Translations under genes and position numbers: made by a program
Notes under the pieces: generated by a model
The model's input: only the letters and a program-made list of their open reading frames with translations
Databases searched by the model: none
Told to the model about the DNA's origin: nothing
Shown: positions 11,425-23,505 of the stretch, piece by piece
Position numbering within the stretch: the first letter of the stretch is position 1
Layout: each line of letters begins with the position of its first letter
DNA from: Paraspadella gotoi
Taxonomy: Eukaryota > Chaetognatha
DNA: 64,000 nucleotides
Reading direction: 5' to 3'
Assembly: GCA_051294375.1 (NCBI GenBank)
Contig: CM119265.1
Location: 4,405,056-4,469,055 of the forward strand

Positions 11425-11797
11425 ATGCGCTTCCGGCTACGAATGCAACACGACCCTGACGGGATTTCCCAAGTGCGTCTGCGCGACGCGCTGCGCTCCG
11501 CACTACAAACCCGTCTGCGGATCGGACGGTGTCTTCTACGAGAACCACTGCGAGCTGCACCGCGCCGCCTGCGTAGCGCGGACGAGGATTTTCATCAATC
11601 ACGACCGGAAGTGCTTCGAGGCGGAAGAGGATGAGGAGGAGGAGGAGGAGGAGGGGTTGTTTAAGGAGGAGGAGGGGGAGAAAGAGGAGCAGAGGGAGGC
11701 ATACGCTGAGGACGACGTCGACGACGAATACGATTCATCGACGGAGATCACGAGTCTGGAGGCGATTTGGAAAGAGGACGACGTTGGGGAGAATAAG
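11425..11797 (+). CDS. FSTL5: FSTL5-like exon: Kazal/follistatin domain plus acidic linker
   Basis: The acceptor is ...CCCTGCCAG at 11424 and the donor AAG|GTGAGT at 11797/11798. The first base completes a codon from an upstream exon not found here; the other 372 bases give 124 codons ending in phase 0. The peptide begins CASGYECN and contains the Kazal core HYKPVCGSDGVFYENHCEL followed by HRAAC, very close to the Kazal segment of vertebrate FSTL5. Six cysteines lie in this exon before the final KCF. After the Kazal domain comes a long acidic stretch: a run of Glu/Asp, then EEEGEKEEQRE and EDDVDDEYD. It is longer and more acidic than I expect from vertebrate FSTL5. The Kazal fold is known as a protease-inhibitor-like extracellular module; here its role is likely binding rather than inhibition. 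The exon is GC-rich against AT-rich flanks. Confidence 0.95.
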
Positions 11798-13285
11798 GTG
11801 AGTTGGTTTTAAAGGTTTTAAAGGTTTTAAAGGTTTTAACAGCGCCCCATTTCTGTTCATAATTCCTAAACCTAATTTTAATCCTAATATCCCGCCTTCA
11901 TAATCTTAATCCTTAACCTTAAAGGCCTCCGGCCATCAACCTTTAGTATATAAAAATTCTCGCGCTATTAACCAGTTAAATTACTCGTCTCTGATTGGTT
12001 AACAGAGGAGACAAGTTTTTAGTCGGATCTGCTTATCAGCAGATTCCGTCTCCATAATTCACTTTGTCGGTTCGTCGGTCCCACCCCAAAATATTGTCGG
12101 TAAATCATTATTATCATATCAGAACCTTTAATTATAATTAATTATCCAAAAAAAAGGTCTGTCCATATATCTGTCTGACCGTCCATCCGTCTGTCTGTCC
12201 GTTCGTCTGTCTGTCCCCCCTTAGCATTAAACTCCAATTATTCATGATTGGATCGATGGATTAGAGTGAAATTTTGTGTGTGGTTAGGGAAGTGTGTGAT
12301 TGAGCTGGATATAAAGTTTCGATGGAATCGTGCGAGTGGAAAAAAGTTTAAATTAGAAAACCAAAAGACACATTTATTTAAATTTTTAAAAGTTTTTTTC
12401 CCTCTATTTCTCTCTTATTGATTTGATTGATTTGATTGATTGATAATTTTTTTAATTGATTAATTTATAAAATCTGTTATGATTTATAATGTTATGATCT
12501 TGTTATGATTAGTTATGTTTCTCTCTCTCTCTAGTTATTTATGAATTTTCTTGTCACATTCATTGGTCATCCCATCTGATAAGCGGCTTACCGCTAAATT
12601 ATCGGAGGCAGATCCGACATTATTTGCTCAAACTTGNNNNNNNNNNNNNNNNNNNNNNNNNNNNNNNNNNNNNNNNNNNNNNNNNNNNNNNNNNNNNNNN
12701 NNNNNNNNNNNNNNNNNNNNNNNNNNNNNNNNNNNNNNNNNNNNNNNNNNNNNNNNNNNNNNNNNNNNNNNNNNNNNNNNNNNNNNNNNNNNNNNNNNNN
12801 NNNNNNNNNNNNNNNNNNNNNNNNNNNNNNNNNNNNNNNNNNNNNNNNNNNNNNNNNNNNNNNNNNNNNNNNNNNNNNNNNNNNNNNNNNNNNNNNNNNN
12901 NNNNNNNNNNNNNNNNNNNNNNNNNNNNNNNNNNNNNNNNNNNNNNNNNNNNNNNNNNNNNNNNNNNNNNNNNNNNNNNNNNNNNNNNNNNNNNNNNNNN
13001 NNNNNNNNNNNNNNNNNNNNNNNNNNNNNNNNNNNNNNNNNNNNNNNNNNNNNNNNNNNNNNNNNNNNNNNNNNNNNNNNNNNNNNNNNNNNNNNNNNNN
13101 NNNNNNNNNNNNNNNNNNNNNNNNNNNNNNNNNNNNNNNNNNNNNNNNNNNNNNNNNNNNNNNNNNNNNNNNNNNNNNNNNNNNNNNNNNNNNNNNNNNN
13201 NNNNNNNNNNNNNNNNNNNNNNNNNNNNNNNNNNNNNNNNNNNNNNNNNNNNNNNNNNNNNNNNNNNNNNNNNNNNNNNNNNNNN

Positions 13286-13318
<33 letters not shown>

Positions 13319-14162
13319 GTAATTACCCAATTTGCATTATTTATAAAAGAAAGCGGATCGAGTGAATTTATAAAAGTAAAATAAGAAGAAAAGAAAAAAA
13401 GGCCGCTTGAAAAGTTTTATGCGTTGGCCTTTTGATCTCAACGAAGANNNNNNNNNNNNNNNNNNNNNNNNNNNNNNNNNNNNNNNNNNNNNNNNNNNNN
13501 NNNNNNNNNNNNNNNNNNNNNNNNNNNNNNNNNNNNNNNNNNNNNNNNNNNNNNNNNNNNNNNNNNNNNNNNNNNNNNNNNNNNNNNNNNNNNNNNNNNN
13601 NNNNNNNNNNNNNNNNNNNNNNNNNNNNNNNNNNNNNNNNNNNNNNNNNNNNNNNNNNNNNNNNNNNNNNNNNNNNNNNNNNNNNNNNNNNNNNNNNNNN
13701 NNNNNNNNNNNNNNNNNNNNNNNNNNNNNNNNNNNNNNNNNNNNNNNNNNNNNNNNNNNNNNNNNNNNNAAAATTTTGTGACGGTGTGTGATGGGGAAGG
13801 TGATATTTTTATTCAAATATTTTCAAATATTTATAAAGATGTTGGGTTCTAGTAGTGACCATAAAAAGGTTTTTTTATTATATGAAAAAGGCGAAAAAGG
13901 CGAACTAAATAATGCGTAGACATAATGAGAGAAAAAAAAGGACAAGCGCCTAAAAGAAGGTCTTGACATCGAGGTTAACGCGGGGTACCTTACCTTTTAT
14001 GACTCGCCAACGCCACCATTATTCCTCTTGCGAGGGGGAATGGCTTAAGAGGCGCAATGTCAACTCTCTCTGTGTGTGTGTCCTCTCTCTCTCTCTTCCT
14101 CAAAGGATTAACGACGATGACGCTTCTTGTACTTGTCAGCTTCCTTGTCTCGACCGCGTTCG

Positions 14163-14181
14163 TCTCTCTCTCTCTCTCTCT
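14163..14181 (+). repeat. (CT)n microsatellite abutting a gap
   Basis: A CT run that ends at the N gap 14182-14338, suggesting that the repeat caused the gap. Confidence 0.9.
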
Positions 14182-16189
14182 NNNNNNNNNNNNNNNNNNN
14201 NNNNNNNNNNNNNNNNNNNNNNNNNNNNNNNNNNNNNNNNNNNNNNNNNNNNNNNNNNNNNNNNNNNNNNNNNNNNNNNNNNNNNNNNNNNNNNNNNNNN
14301 NNNNNNNNNNNNNNNNNNNNNNNNNNNNNNNNNNNNNNTTTTTTTTCTGAGTCACTCTTGTCCCGTCCTTTCTCCCTCCAATCTCATCATTTTTCATTTT
14401 CACTTTTTTGTTTTCAGTTTTCTTCCTCCTTTTTTAATTCTCTCGCATCTTCTTTTCTCTTTTTTTTTATTGTTATTTTTTTCCCATCCTTACCTGCCTG
14501 TTCTTCAAACGCTCGTTTTTTTTTCTCTCTCTTTTCGTTTTTTTGTTCTTTTTTTTATTTTTCCACATTAGTATGTATATTTTGCTTATCTCCTCTGCTT
14601 GTCACACAACCAGCACTAAAATCCTTACCCTAACGGTCACTTAACACAAAACCGCCGAGCCAACTCGTAACTCACGCATCCGAGCCAACGGGGCGCGGGN
14701 NNNNNNNNNNNNNNNNNNNNNNNNNNNNNAAAAAAAAAAAATAGAAAACGGAAAGAGAAAAGAGAAAACAGGGCCTCTTGAAAGGGGACGACGCGAAAAG
14801 ACGTCACGTGAATAGAAATCACGTGAGAAGCAAGAAGATAGAAAAGGACAGAGAGACAGAAAAAACCTTCTATCAAATTCTAAAATCTTTATCGACTCTG
14901 AAAAGGGAGTCAAAACAAGTCTGCAGGCGAGTAGCGGACAATATTCTCCTTTGGTGAAGAGAAATTGAGAGAGAAGGAGAGAAAGAGAGAGAGAGAGAGC
15001 TTCTTTTCTTTACATTTCTCTCTACGTCCTGGTATTTAAAGCCGAGCAAAGCGTCGTCTTAATTAACGCTCCGCTTTTTTTGTTCACTGCGTCCTAAAGA
15101 GATCTGATCAAACAGTTGGGGGAGAAAGAAGAACGCAAGACTTCGCATCAGTTCCTTTCTGGAGTGGGTGTGTCAAGCAATGGAAGGAGCCTGCGTTTCC
15201 TGTCAGTCTTCTCGGGACGCTCGCGCAAGGGTTGGGAGCCGCGGTCAACGCAGATCTTTTTATGCCCGATGGTTGATGGATCTTCCCCTGTGTCTTTGGA
15301 CCTCCCATGAATGGACTCACTTGTGTCTCTGCACATTTTGATGGCCGTCTCCAAGGATCGCAAATCGGCTGCTCTTTAAGCGCAGCTCACTCGCTCTTAC
15401 CTCTGAGAGATGCAGGGGCCGTTGCTCAATTTCTGTCCCTCTCCACACTGCAGCAGGCCTCAGTCTATCATTGCGTCTCCTCAAAGCTTCTGCGCAGATC
15501 CCGAACTTTATTTTGGACTTGGAGACTTTGGCTGCTCCAAAACTCAAGGAATGCAGCTTCAATGTCGGCGAATTCTTTTAATTCAGCTTTGGCTGATCTG
15601 CGACTCTGTAGTGGCAGTCTCTCCGAAGGAGCTTAAAGCTACACTTGACGGATTCCCCTCCTTCTGTGGATTTTATTTTGGGAATCGTTCGACGGAGGTT
15701 TTGCGGCTATCCATTCCTCTCTTTTCAAGGCTCAAGCCTTTTCGCCCACAGAAATAATGGGCAGCTCCGCGGAAGAAGTTTGCCTAGTCCAGGGGTTCCT
15801 ACAAGCCTTAATCGCAAGGTCGCGCCTTTAGGCGTTCGGAAAGGGGGTAGGAGCGGCGGTCGAAGGACTCCAAATGAACTTCCTTTGACGCCCCCTCGGC
15901 CGGTCGCCTCGTCGGCCACTTTGGGGACATCAAGACGCATGGATCTGTGCCCAGGACTCGATTTGTCTTTCTCGCCGGCCCGTCTTCCAACTTCGCGTGG
16001 AGGACTGCTTGCCACACTCACCTTCGTCCGTTTTGGGCGGATTTGGTCGGAGCAGGATTCTCCTATTCTACATAAGACGTGAAGGGTTTTCCTCATTGGC
16101 AGGAACAAACAGGAATCCCTACCAGGATGCCTCTCCTTCGGACGAGACCGCCTTCTTTTGGGGACAGGGACTCTCTCAATCGACGACCG

Positions 16190-16850
16190 AGATAAGCGCA
16201 GCGTTTAGAAAGGGTGCCGTGGAGGAGGTGGAACCTTCTCCGGGTTCATTATTCCAAGATTTTTCTGGTTTCCCAAAAAGATGGGGATGGAGGCGATTCC
16301 TAAATTTGAAGAGCTCAACATAGTCCTGTCATGATGTCCCTCCTTACTTCCGGATGGAAGGTTTGTCAAGATGTATATCGAAGATGGTTCTTTCCGGGGA
16401 CTGGGCGTCGTCTATCGGATCTTCGCGACGGCCTAAAATCTCGCAGCTTGCCTCTTCATGTGGATCAAGTCGCAAGTTTTGTCGGGTTCTTTGGAGGGCG
16501 CGTTTATCAGTACAAAAGTCCTGTCCTTTCGGTTTGGCAACGCGGTCCTGGCTTGTTCCACTAAGACGACCGCTCCGCTTAGTCGCATGGCTCCGCAAGA
16601 GGGCATCAGGTGCCTTTTTCTATATAGACGATTCATCCTGAACTGGGGACCTCGCAAGAGGAGGTGTCTGGTGAACACTCTCACAGCTCTTCGACTCTTT
16701 GAAGGATGCGGGTTTCATCATCCATCCCAAGAAGTGCAAAGTCTGGTTCCGACGCAAGTCTTTCAGTTCTTGGGTCTCCAATGGGACGGGGCGCTTCATC
16801 GAGTTGCGCTCCCTTGGACGAGATTTTGTCACTTCGCGAGATGGCCGACT
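16190..16850 (+). pseudogene. DIRS-like reverse transcriptase remnant
   Basis: Ordered RT motifs appear across at least three frames: KGAVEEVEPSPG (about 16210), WRRFLNLKS (about 16290), MEGLSRCISKMVLSGDWA (16354-16410), HVDQVASFVGFFGGRVYQYK (about 16457-16516), FGLAT (about 16530), LVAWLRKR (about 16585), the catalytic box FFYIDDS with YIDD(S) at 16621-16635, then GF-IIHPKKC (about 16710) and FQFLGLQWDG (about 16760). The catalytic Asp pair is intact, but frame changes between motifs and an early TAG make the gene non-functional. The order and spacing are those of DIRS/Ngaro RT rather than LINE RT. Confidence 0.75.
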
Positions 16851-17124
16851 ACTCTCCTGCTAGAAGCCTCCACTCCATCAAGCCCCTAAAGGTTCTTCGC
16901 CTGCTGGGCTGCGACCGCTGCAGCCCCTCGTTGGCAGTCTCCCGCTCATTCGTTAGCAGAGCGGCAAGGATTCAACGCGAACGTCAACTGTGTCGTACTC
17001 CACGGGAGAAGGATGCTGGGGAAGGAACAGTCCTTCTTTCGAGCGGCGAGAGTGGAGCCTCACGTTGGATGTCAAGCTTCGAGATCCAAGGATTGCTTTG
17101 CTCCGATCGCCGATGTTTCCTGGA

Positions 17125-17600
17125 TTCTTGAACGGCGGAAGTGACGACGATGCCTCCCAGAGGGTGGGGCTTCCTGTTTCGCGGGCTCTTCACCGGGGGA
17201 CTTTGGGAAAGTTGTGATGCCCCATCTCCATATAACTGGTGAAGGAGGTTCATGGTCCTGCATGCCATATGAGCAGGATTCCCTTGGTCCCAGATTCAGG
17301 AGGGGTGCTATTTATTAGGTCTGGGCCCAAGTCGCTTCTTATCGTGTCGACGGGGTAGATCTCCGCCGTACGCCAGCCGCTCACAGGATCTCTCACGAAG
17401 TTGTCATGCTCGGTCGGGTTGGCGATTTCTCTCCTTCTGGCTCAGTCTCTGCAGATCCACATATGTGGGGACCGCACCATTTCTCGGAGGGATGTCAACT
17501 TTGCATCCGCTCGGCATCGCACGCATCTCGCGGAAGCGTAGCAGTTCAGATTGCTTCTCATTTTCTCTCCTCCTGCCAAGTTCGACCCCGGACCCTTTTC
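17125..17600 (+). pseudogene. RNase H-like remnant of the DIRS-like element
   Basis: Directly downstream of the RT, DDASQ (about 17140) joins by a frame change to GWGFLFRGLFTGGLWES (about 17160-17212). This fits the retroelement RNase H start pattern T-D-A-S-x-x-G-W-G...G-x-W. Stops follow (TGA near 17218 and others). Sequence to about 17600 in this direction (ICGDRTISRRDVNFASARHR) may be the rest of the domain, but I cannot align it with confidence. Confidence 0.5.
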
Positions 17601-20308
17601 CGACGCGCTTCCTGGGTTTGCCCCATCGATAGTATCTGGTTTTGCGGACGGCGCTCTCAGAGCCTCAATCCTCTCACTCTCTCTGCTCCCGTCAGGTTTC
17701 CTCGCTACTCTCTCTCTCTTAGGATAGCATGAGGAGGACTCTCTTCAGGACTCGGGATGTGCCCTCAGTCAACGTTTCGGGCTTACTTCTTTCTGCTCAT
17801 CGAGCAGGGCATTATCGTCAAGATAACGCTCTCCTCCCTCTTTCCCTCTCTCTCTCTTTCATTCTGAAATCAGGTCGTCAGAATCTGGAAGATTGGAAAA
17901 TTAGAAAAAAGGCAACATGCGTATCTTTTTTGNNNNNNNNNNNNNNNNNNNNNNNNNTTTTGCGTCGAGCGAATCTTTTCTCGCAGTTTTTCTAACCGAC
18001 GACTTTTAGGTCGAACGAGCTACGAGTACATCCGACGCTCACGTTAGCCCGTTATTTACATTTTTGAGGCCGTCATTCTGTAAAAAGTAAACGCTGCGAA
18101 AAATGCCGCAACCCCAGCCGCATATTTTATGCTCAAATGCTGCGGCGCGATTTCGCCCGGCGTCCTGGCAGCGAACAACATCGGGGCCAGAGCGAGCAAA
18201 GCGCGAGGGCCACGAAATAAAAAAAAAACGAAGTGGCGCGGCGCGGGTCCGGCGGCGTTGAATTGAAGGGCATAAAAGCCTCGACGGGTCCCCCGGGCGG
18301 CTCTTGACTCCTTTCCCTTTGGCTTTCGCATTAAAACCGACGCCCCTGTTCTCTCGCCCGCCATTTCGAGACGCCACGCTCCACGATGACCTGCCATTTC
18401 GTCTCTCGACCGGTCGGTTGGGGTCTTTTGCTTCGAGTCTCCGGTTCCGTTTATTTTCGATTCCCCACGAAGCTGGGTTCTTCAAATCGTCCAAAAATGA
18501 CCGAGTATTTTTTTAAAATTTTTAACTTCATGTTATTATGTTCCACACTGTATCCCCAAAGGCACCGGATAACGGACAAAAATCGTCAAAAAGACCTCAA
18601 TTTCCCCAGAAAACGAATACATATCCATTCTTAATTCCATTTCAATTTTCGCCCATATTTGTGTCGCAATCTTTCTCTTGGTTTTTATTGGATTTCGCTT
18701 ACAAGAAAATGACCCGTCACGTTGTAATAAAATTTGAAAAAATTCATCATCCAATCTATTTTTTTCCCTTTTTTTTCTCTTCTTGCTTTTATTTCCTTTC
18801 TTTTCTCGATCTTTGTTTTTTTCTTTTTCTCTTTTATTCTTTTTTTGCTTATATTTCCTTTCTTTTTTTGATTTTTTTTCTTTTCTTTTTCTCTTTTTCT
18901 CTCTTCTTGCTTCTATTTACTTTCTTTTGTCGATCTTTGTTCTTTCCTTTTTCTATTTCGTTCTCTTCTTGCTTCTATTTCCTTTCTTTTCTCGATCTTT
19001 GTTCTTTTCTTTTTCTATTTTTTATGAGGTTTCGACTCCTTTCTTCTTTTTCTTTCTCTCTCCCTTCGTTCCTTTATCATTCCGAGTGCGCGAAGATAAA
19101 AGGACCTGATCTGCATTTTCGATTTTGATGCGAAAGAATCGATAAGAAAAAAATGAGAGGAGAGATAGAGAGCGAGAGGAGGAGAGACGAGTTAGAGAAG
19201 GAGCCAACAAAATAAGATATGAGTCGATACACGAGTGAAGGAAGGCCGTTTCTCCTATCGTCGTATTATTTCTTTTATCCGCGTTTGTCAGAATAAAATA
19301 TTCACTCGAGTCCAACGAATAAAATGGAAACGAAGTCGAGAGAGAAAGAAGATTGTTTGTGTTGCGGCGATTTCGGTTCTGACCTCGTGACTCTGAGGTA
19401 ATGAGATTGTTTTGATTCCGGGACCTTTTTATTCTGGGTCAGGGATCATACGAAAGAGAAACTTGGTTTCGATTCTGCTTTTGAAAAACTTTTTACTGTC
19501 GTGTGTCAGTTTTTTTTATTTATTAATTGTCACTTAATAATAAATCTTAATCCCCGGCGATAAAAAAAATGTGAGAGATAAAGGCAAGTAAAAAAAAAAA
19601 GAATGACCGACGATTCAACGATTTATAGTTGTATTGATTCTGATTAATAGCGTCTCCGAGCGACGAGGCGATAAGTCATCAATCCCGATTACAATACTTC
19701 TTCCTCGTAAATCCGCCTTTCGAACGAGAACGGATTATAATCCTTTTTATTCCTTCTNNNNNNNNNNNNNNNNNNNNNNNNNNNNNNNNNNNNNNNNNNN
19801 NNNNNNNNNNNNNNNNNNNNNNNNNNNNNNNNNNNNNNNNNNNNNNNNNNNNNNNNNNNNNNNNNNNNNNNNNNNNNNNNNNNNNNNNNNNNNNNNNNNN
19901 NNNNNNNNNNNNNNNNNNNNNNNNNNNNNNNNNNNNNNNNNNNNNNNNNNNNNNNNNNNNNNNNNNNNNNNNNNNNNNNNNNNNNNNNNNNNNNNNNNNN
20001 NNNNNTTTTTTTTTGCTCGTTCCCTTCCTTTTTCTTGTCTAGAGGGTAACCCTCTTTCTTTTTCTCCCTCTCACTATCCCTTATTTATTTTTATCTTTTC
20101 TTTTTTTCCTTTTTTTTCTCTCCTTATTTTTCTCCCTATCGCCAAAAAAATAGGGCGAGAAGATCGTTTGTTTTCATTCGCTTCGAATTCGTCCGCCATT
20201 TTCTTTCATTTCCTTTTATTTTCTCCATTTTTTTCCCGTTCGTCCGCTTCTTATTTTCTCTTTCGCTTCGAATCTCATTCATTTTCGCTTATCCCCCACC
20301 GTTTTTAG

Positions 20309-20527
20309 GCGTCGCGAATCACCGGCGCCGCTTCCACCGGGCCCGTCTCAAAACCGGCGTCGTCTCCGGTCGGCGCCAATGAAGCCAACGACGTCGGCGC
20401 CAAAAAAGCCGCGCCCAAAGTCGCGCAGCGCCTCTATCTGGAAATTCAAAGCTGCAACGAGAAACTGTACGAGGACTTCAAGGACAGACTCTTGCAATAC
20501 TACTCGGCCAAGGCGGGGGACCTTAGC
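20309..20527 (+). CDS. FSTL5: FSTL5-like exon: linker before the EF-hand pair (3' end in gap)
   Basis: The acceptor is CCGTTTTTAG at 20308 and the frame is phase 0, matching the phase-0 end of the Kazal exon. The 73 visible codons start ASRITGAASTG, pass through an Ala/Lys/Pro-rich spacer (VGAKKAAPKVAQRLYLEIQ) and end CNEKLYEDFKDRLLQYYSAK followed by AGDLS. The Cys plus amphipathic helix corresponds to the segment between the Kazal domain and the first EF hand in FSTL5. The exon runs straight into the 20528-20715 N gap, so its donor is not visible. It must end in phase 2, because the next exon starts with one base that completes a codon. A (GA)n run follows the gap. Confidence 0.85.
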
Positions 20528-21031
20528 NNNNNNNNNNNNNNNNNNNNNNNNNNNNNNNNNNNNNNNNNNNNNNNNNNNNNNNNNNNNNNNNNNNNNNNNN
20601 NNNNNNNNNNNNNNNNNNNNNNNNNNNNNNNNNNNNNNNNNNNNNNNNNNNNNNNNNNNNNNNNNNNNNNNNNNNNNNNNNNNNNNNNNNNNNNNNNNNN
20701 NNNNNNNNNNNNNNNGAGAGAGAGAGAGAGAGAAGGAAAGAAAAAGATATTGAATATTAAAGAAAGAAAAAAAAGAAAAGTAATAACATTTATGAAATGT
20801 CCCTGGGATGAAGAGTATTAGATGAGAACTTGACTCCTTTCCCTCACCTCAACCTTAATCGAAACTTACCTTCCCCCCTCCGTCTCTCAGAAGAATAGAG
20901 AGAATCGTTTTAGCGGCATTTCGCTTTATAACTCTTTCCCAGAATTAAATGTCAAGTAAATCCGAGAGAGAAAGAGACGAAGAAAAAAAACCCGGACGGA
21001 AACGATACGGATATAAATTAGGATAAAGGGC

Positions 21032-21220
21032 CGGAGAGAGATGAGAGTAGAAAGAAGAGGGGGGAGACGGAAGAGATGGAGAGAGGGAGAGAGAGAGAGA
21101 GAAGAGGAGAGAGAGCAGATGAGAGAGAGGAGAGAGAGATATGAGAGAGAAGAAGAAAGGGAAGAGGAGTTAGAGAGAGAGAGGATGAGAGAGAGTATAA
21201 GAAGAAGGAAAAAAGAGGAA
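21032..21220 (+). repeat. GA-rich low-complexity tract
   Basis: Nearly pure purine sequence with (GA)n blocks. Confidence 0.9.
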
Positions 21221-21841
21221 AAGGATTTCGTTTAATTTGCGGCGGCGACCGAGAGAGGGCGGAAATTTGAAGAGAAAAAAAATTGAGACGAAGGATGAAG
21301 ATGAATGAAGGAGACGAAGACAAAAGACATGGGGGAGATATGGGGGGAGAGAGATGAGGGAGTAGAGAGAGATCGTGGGGAACAGATAACGATTTGGAGA
21401 GATACTAAATAGAATGGAAATGGGGGATAGAAGGAAGAAGAAAAAATGGAGGAAAAGGAAAGAGATGAAAAGTAGAAAAGACAGTTCACACGCAACATCC
21501 CATAGCGCGTCGCATAGGAACCAAGTATCAGATTAAAAACAATCAGGTCTGTTTTTTGTTGTTTTGTTTTTTTTCTCTCGAAAAGCCGGTTGGTAACTTA
21601 AAAGATGAAGTCCGGTCAATTGCGTCTAGTTCCTATCAACATTTTGATTCCAGATGTGGATTTAAAATGAGAAAAGAAGAGAAAAGTGAAGGAAAAGAAA
21701 ACGATTATTCATCCCCTTTTCTAAGTCTGATGATCCAAAATGAATTTCCGGTTATTTCGTCGGTTATGAGTGACCGAACTTTCCCGCTGAGATCGATGCC
21801 CAAAGCCCAGGAGAACATTTATCAGAACGCGTTCTTTCTTG

Positions 21842-21871
<30 letters not shown>
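21842..21871 (+). repeat. (CT)n microsatellite
   Basis: Fifteen CT units followed by a C run. Confidence 0.95.
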
Positions 21872-21872
<1 letters not shown>

Positions 21873-21936
21873 CCACCCTTCTGATCCTTTTCTTCTGGGT
21901 GTCTTGAGGAGAAGAAACGATTATTTGGTGGATGAG

Positions 21937-21975
<39 letters not shown>
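21937..21975 (+). repeat. (GAC)n trinucleotide repeat
   Basis: About 13 GAC units in a frame that would encode poly-Asp. Similar GAC-rich tracts are at 22345-22387 (next to a gap) and 36370-36490. Confidence 0.92.
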
Positions 21976-22427
21976 TCTCAAACCGAACCATGTCGCGACC
22001 TTGACAGTCACGACGATGATGACGACGTCAATAAAGAAATAGAAATAAAACATCAAACAGATCTCAAGATTTGTGGAATAAATTATCACCGCAAAATAGA
22101 ATGCGAAAAATAATAAAGAGGAGAAAATGAAAAGAAGCAATTAAGATATCAGAGAAGGGCCTCGCTAATAAATTACGGTTAAGTATTAATTTATAATTAA
22201 ATTTTGGGGATTGAGAAACTAAATTGGGGCGCTTTTGGAAAAGAGAGCCTCCATAAGTAGAAGATGAAAAAAGATGAAAATGTCAAGGAATAGAATCAAA
22301 GTCGACAGTAAAGACGACGACGCAGATGTTTTTGAGTTATGATGATGCTGAAGACGACGAAGACGAAGAAGACGACGATGACGACGANNNNNNNNNNNNN
22401 NNNNNNNNNNNNAAAAAGAGAGAAGAT

Positions 22428-23463
22428 ACAATACCATGCTCAAGGGAACACACCATCCCAGGCGTTGTTTTCAATCCACATCCACCTGAGCCTATTTCAA
22501 AATATAACATTAGTGTACGAGATAGGCGGACCGAGGAAGACCAAGGCGTTAACTGGAGGCCCTTTTTCAAAATATAACATTGTGCGTACCTAGGGTAAAC
22601 CAGCGGCCAGTGACTGGAGGCGTCTCTGAGGGTCGAAAGCGCCCAAAACCAATAGTGATCGGGGGGTGTGCCCCATCCAATGGCATCACAGGCAATCCTG
22701 GCCTGTTTCCAATATCATGTTACTAGTACAATAACTATGACAAAAACAGATAAAGTAGACACACGTAAAAGAATCAGCTCGTTAAGGCATTTCCGTTGGT
22801 TTTGTTTATCGGCCTTTGTCCATTTGTCCTCGTCCATGCATCCCTTCCCCGTTCCCAGCGGCCAAACACAAAAACCATCGACGCTCGATTCTCCATTCCA
22901 TCTCAACTCTCGCTAACAGAGACAAATCCCAAATGTCCACCGAAAAAGAGAAAAAAAAAATCTTCGATTCAAAGTATTTCTAAAACGACGTGAGGATCTT
23001 AAAGGATAGAAAGGATAGAGAAAAAGGACAGTGAAGGTTAGAAACTTGGATGGATAGAGACCCGCCAAGACCGAACGAGATTCAAAGGGGGAAAAAATTA
23101 CAATTTTCCTCTCTTTTGTTGATCGTTATAATGTCTGCCTAAACCGAAGCAACAATGCGCCGAAAAAAGAAAAATTAGATCAACAAAAACCAAATATATA
23201 TCTTTACTGTAAGTATACAATAATATGCAGGAATTTCGCGGTTTTTTTTCCCCCCTAATCGGCACGAAAAGTGAGTTTGTTTTTCCCACCGAGAAGAAAA
23301 GTTTTTTTATTTTAATTTAAAAAAAGAAGAAAGAAGAAACTCGAGCGACGAGGTGAAAAAAAAAAGCGAAGGCTCTCCGAAGGTGGAAACAACAAGGGAA
23401 CAAGAGAGAAAGAGAAAGAGAGAGAGAGAGAGACGAGGTATATGAGAGAGAGAGACGGAGAGT

Positions 23464-23505
<42 letters not shown>

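Larger units (their letters stand above)
15080..17830 (+). mobile_element. Decayed DIRS-like (tyrosine-recombinase type) retrotransposon
   Basis: This stretch is more GC-rich than the flanks and carries remnants of a retroelement polyprotein in shifting plus-strand frames. At about 16190-16320 it reads KGAVEEVEPSPGSLFQDF then FPKRWGWRRFLNLKS, the start of a DIRS-type RT (pattern KGAIEEV-P-P-G...LFLVPKKDG-WRP-L-L). Further RT motifs follow up to about 16850, and RNase H-like sequence at 17137-17215. Many stops and frameshifts show it is inactive. No tyrosine recombinase or methyltransferase domain and no clear terminal repeats were seen, so the ends are approximate. The 15.3-16.1 kb part could be a gag remnant but I could not match it. 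A Ngaro-like relative is the main alternative. Confidence 0.72.
11798..20308 (+). other. Intron between Kazal exon and linker exon
   Basis: This is an 8.5-kb phase-0 intron. It contains a short CTGT-rich stretch at 12170-12225, the large gaps 12637-13285 and 13448-13769 (the first ends in an ATA/TAA trinucleotide run at 13286-13318), a (CT)n run cut by the gap 14182-14338, a decayed DIRS-like retrotransposon (about 15.1-17.8 kb), a GC-rich stretch at 18040-18500, and T-rich pyrimidine sequence at 18740-19080. I see no other exon-like sequence in it, although the gaps could hide one. Confidence 0.7.

Noticed and set aside
14057-14181. Signal-peptide-like frame MTLLVLVSFLVSTAFVSLSL
   Set aside because: It sits downstream of the Kazal exon, has no donor, and its tail is the CT repeat running into a gap. 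It is probably a chance hydrophobic frame.
21880-22113. Asp-rich protein-coding frame
   Set aside because: It is generated by a (GAC)n trinucleotide repeat, has no flanking splice signals and lies next to a CT microsatellite.
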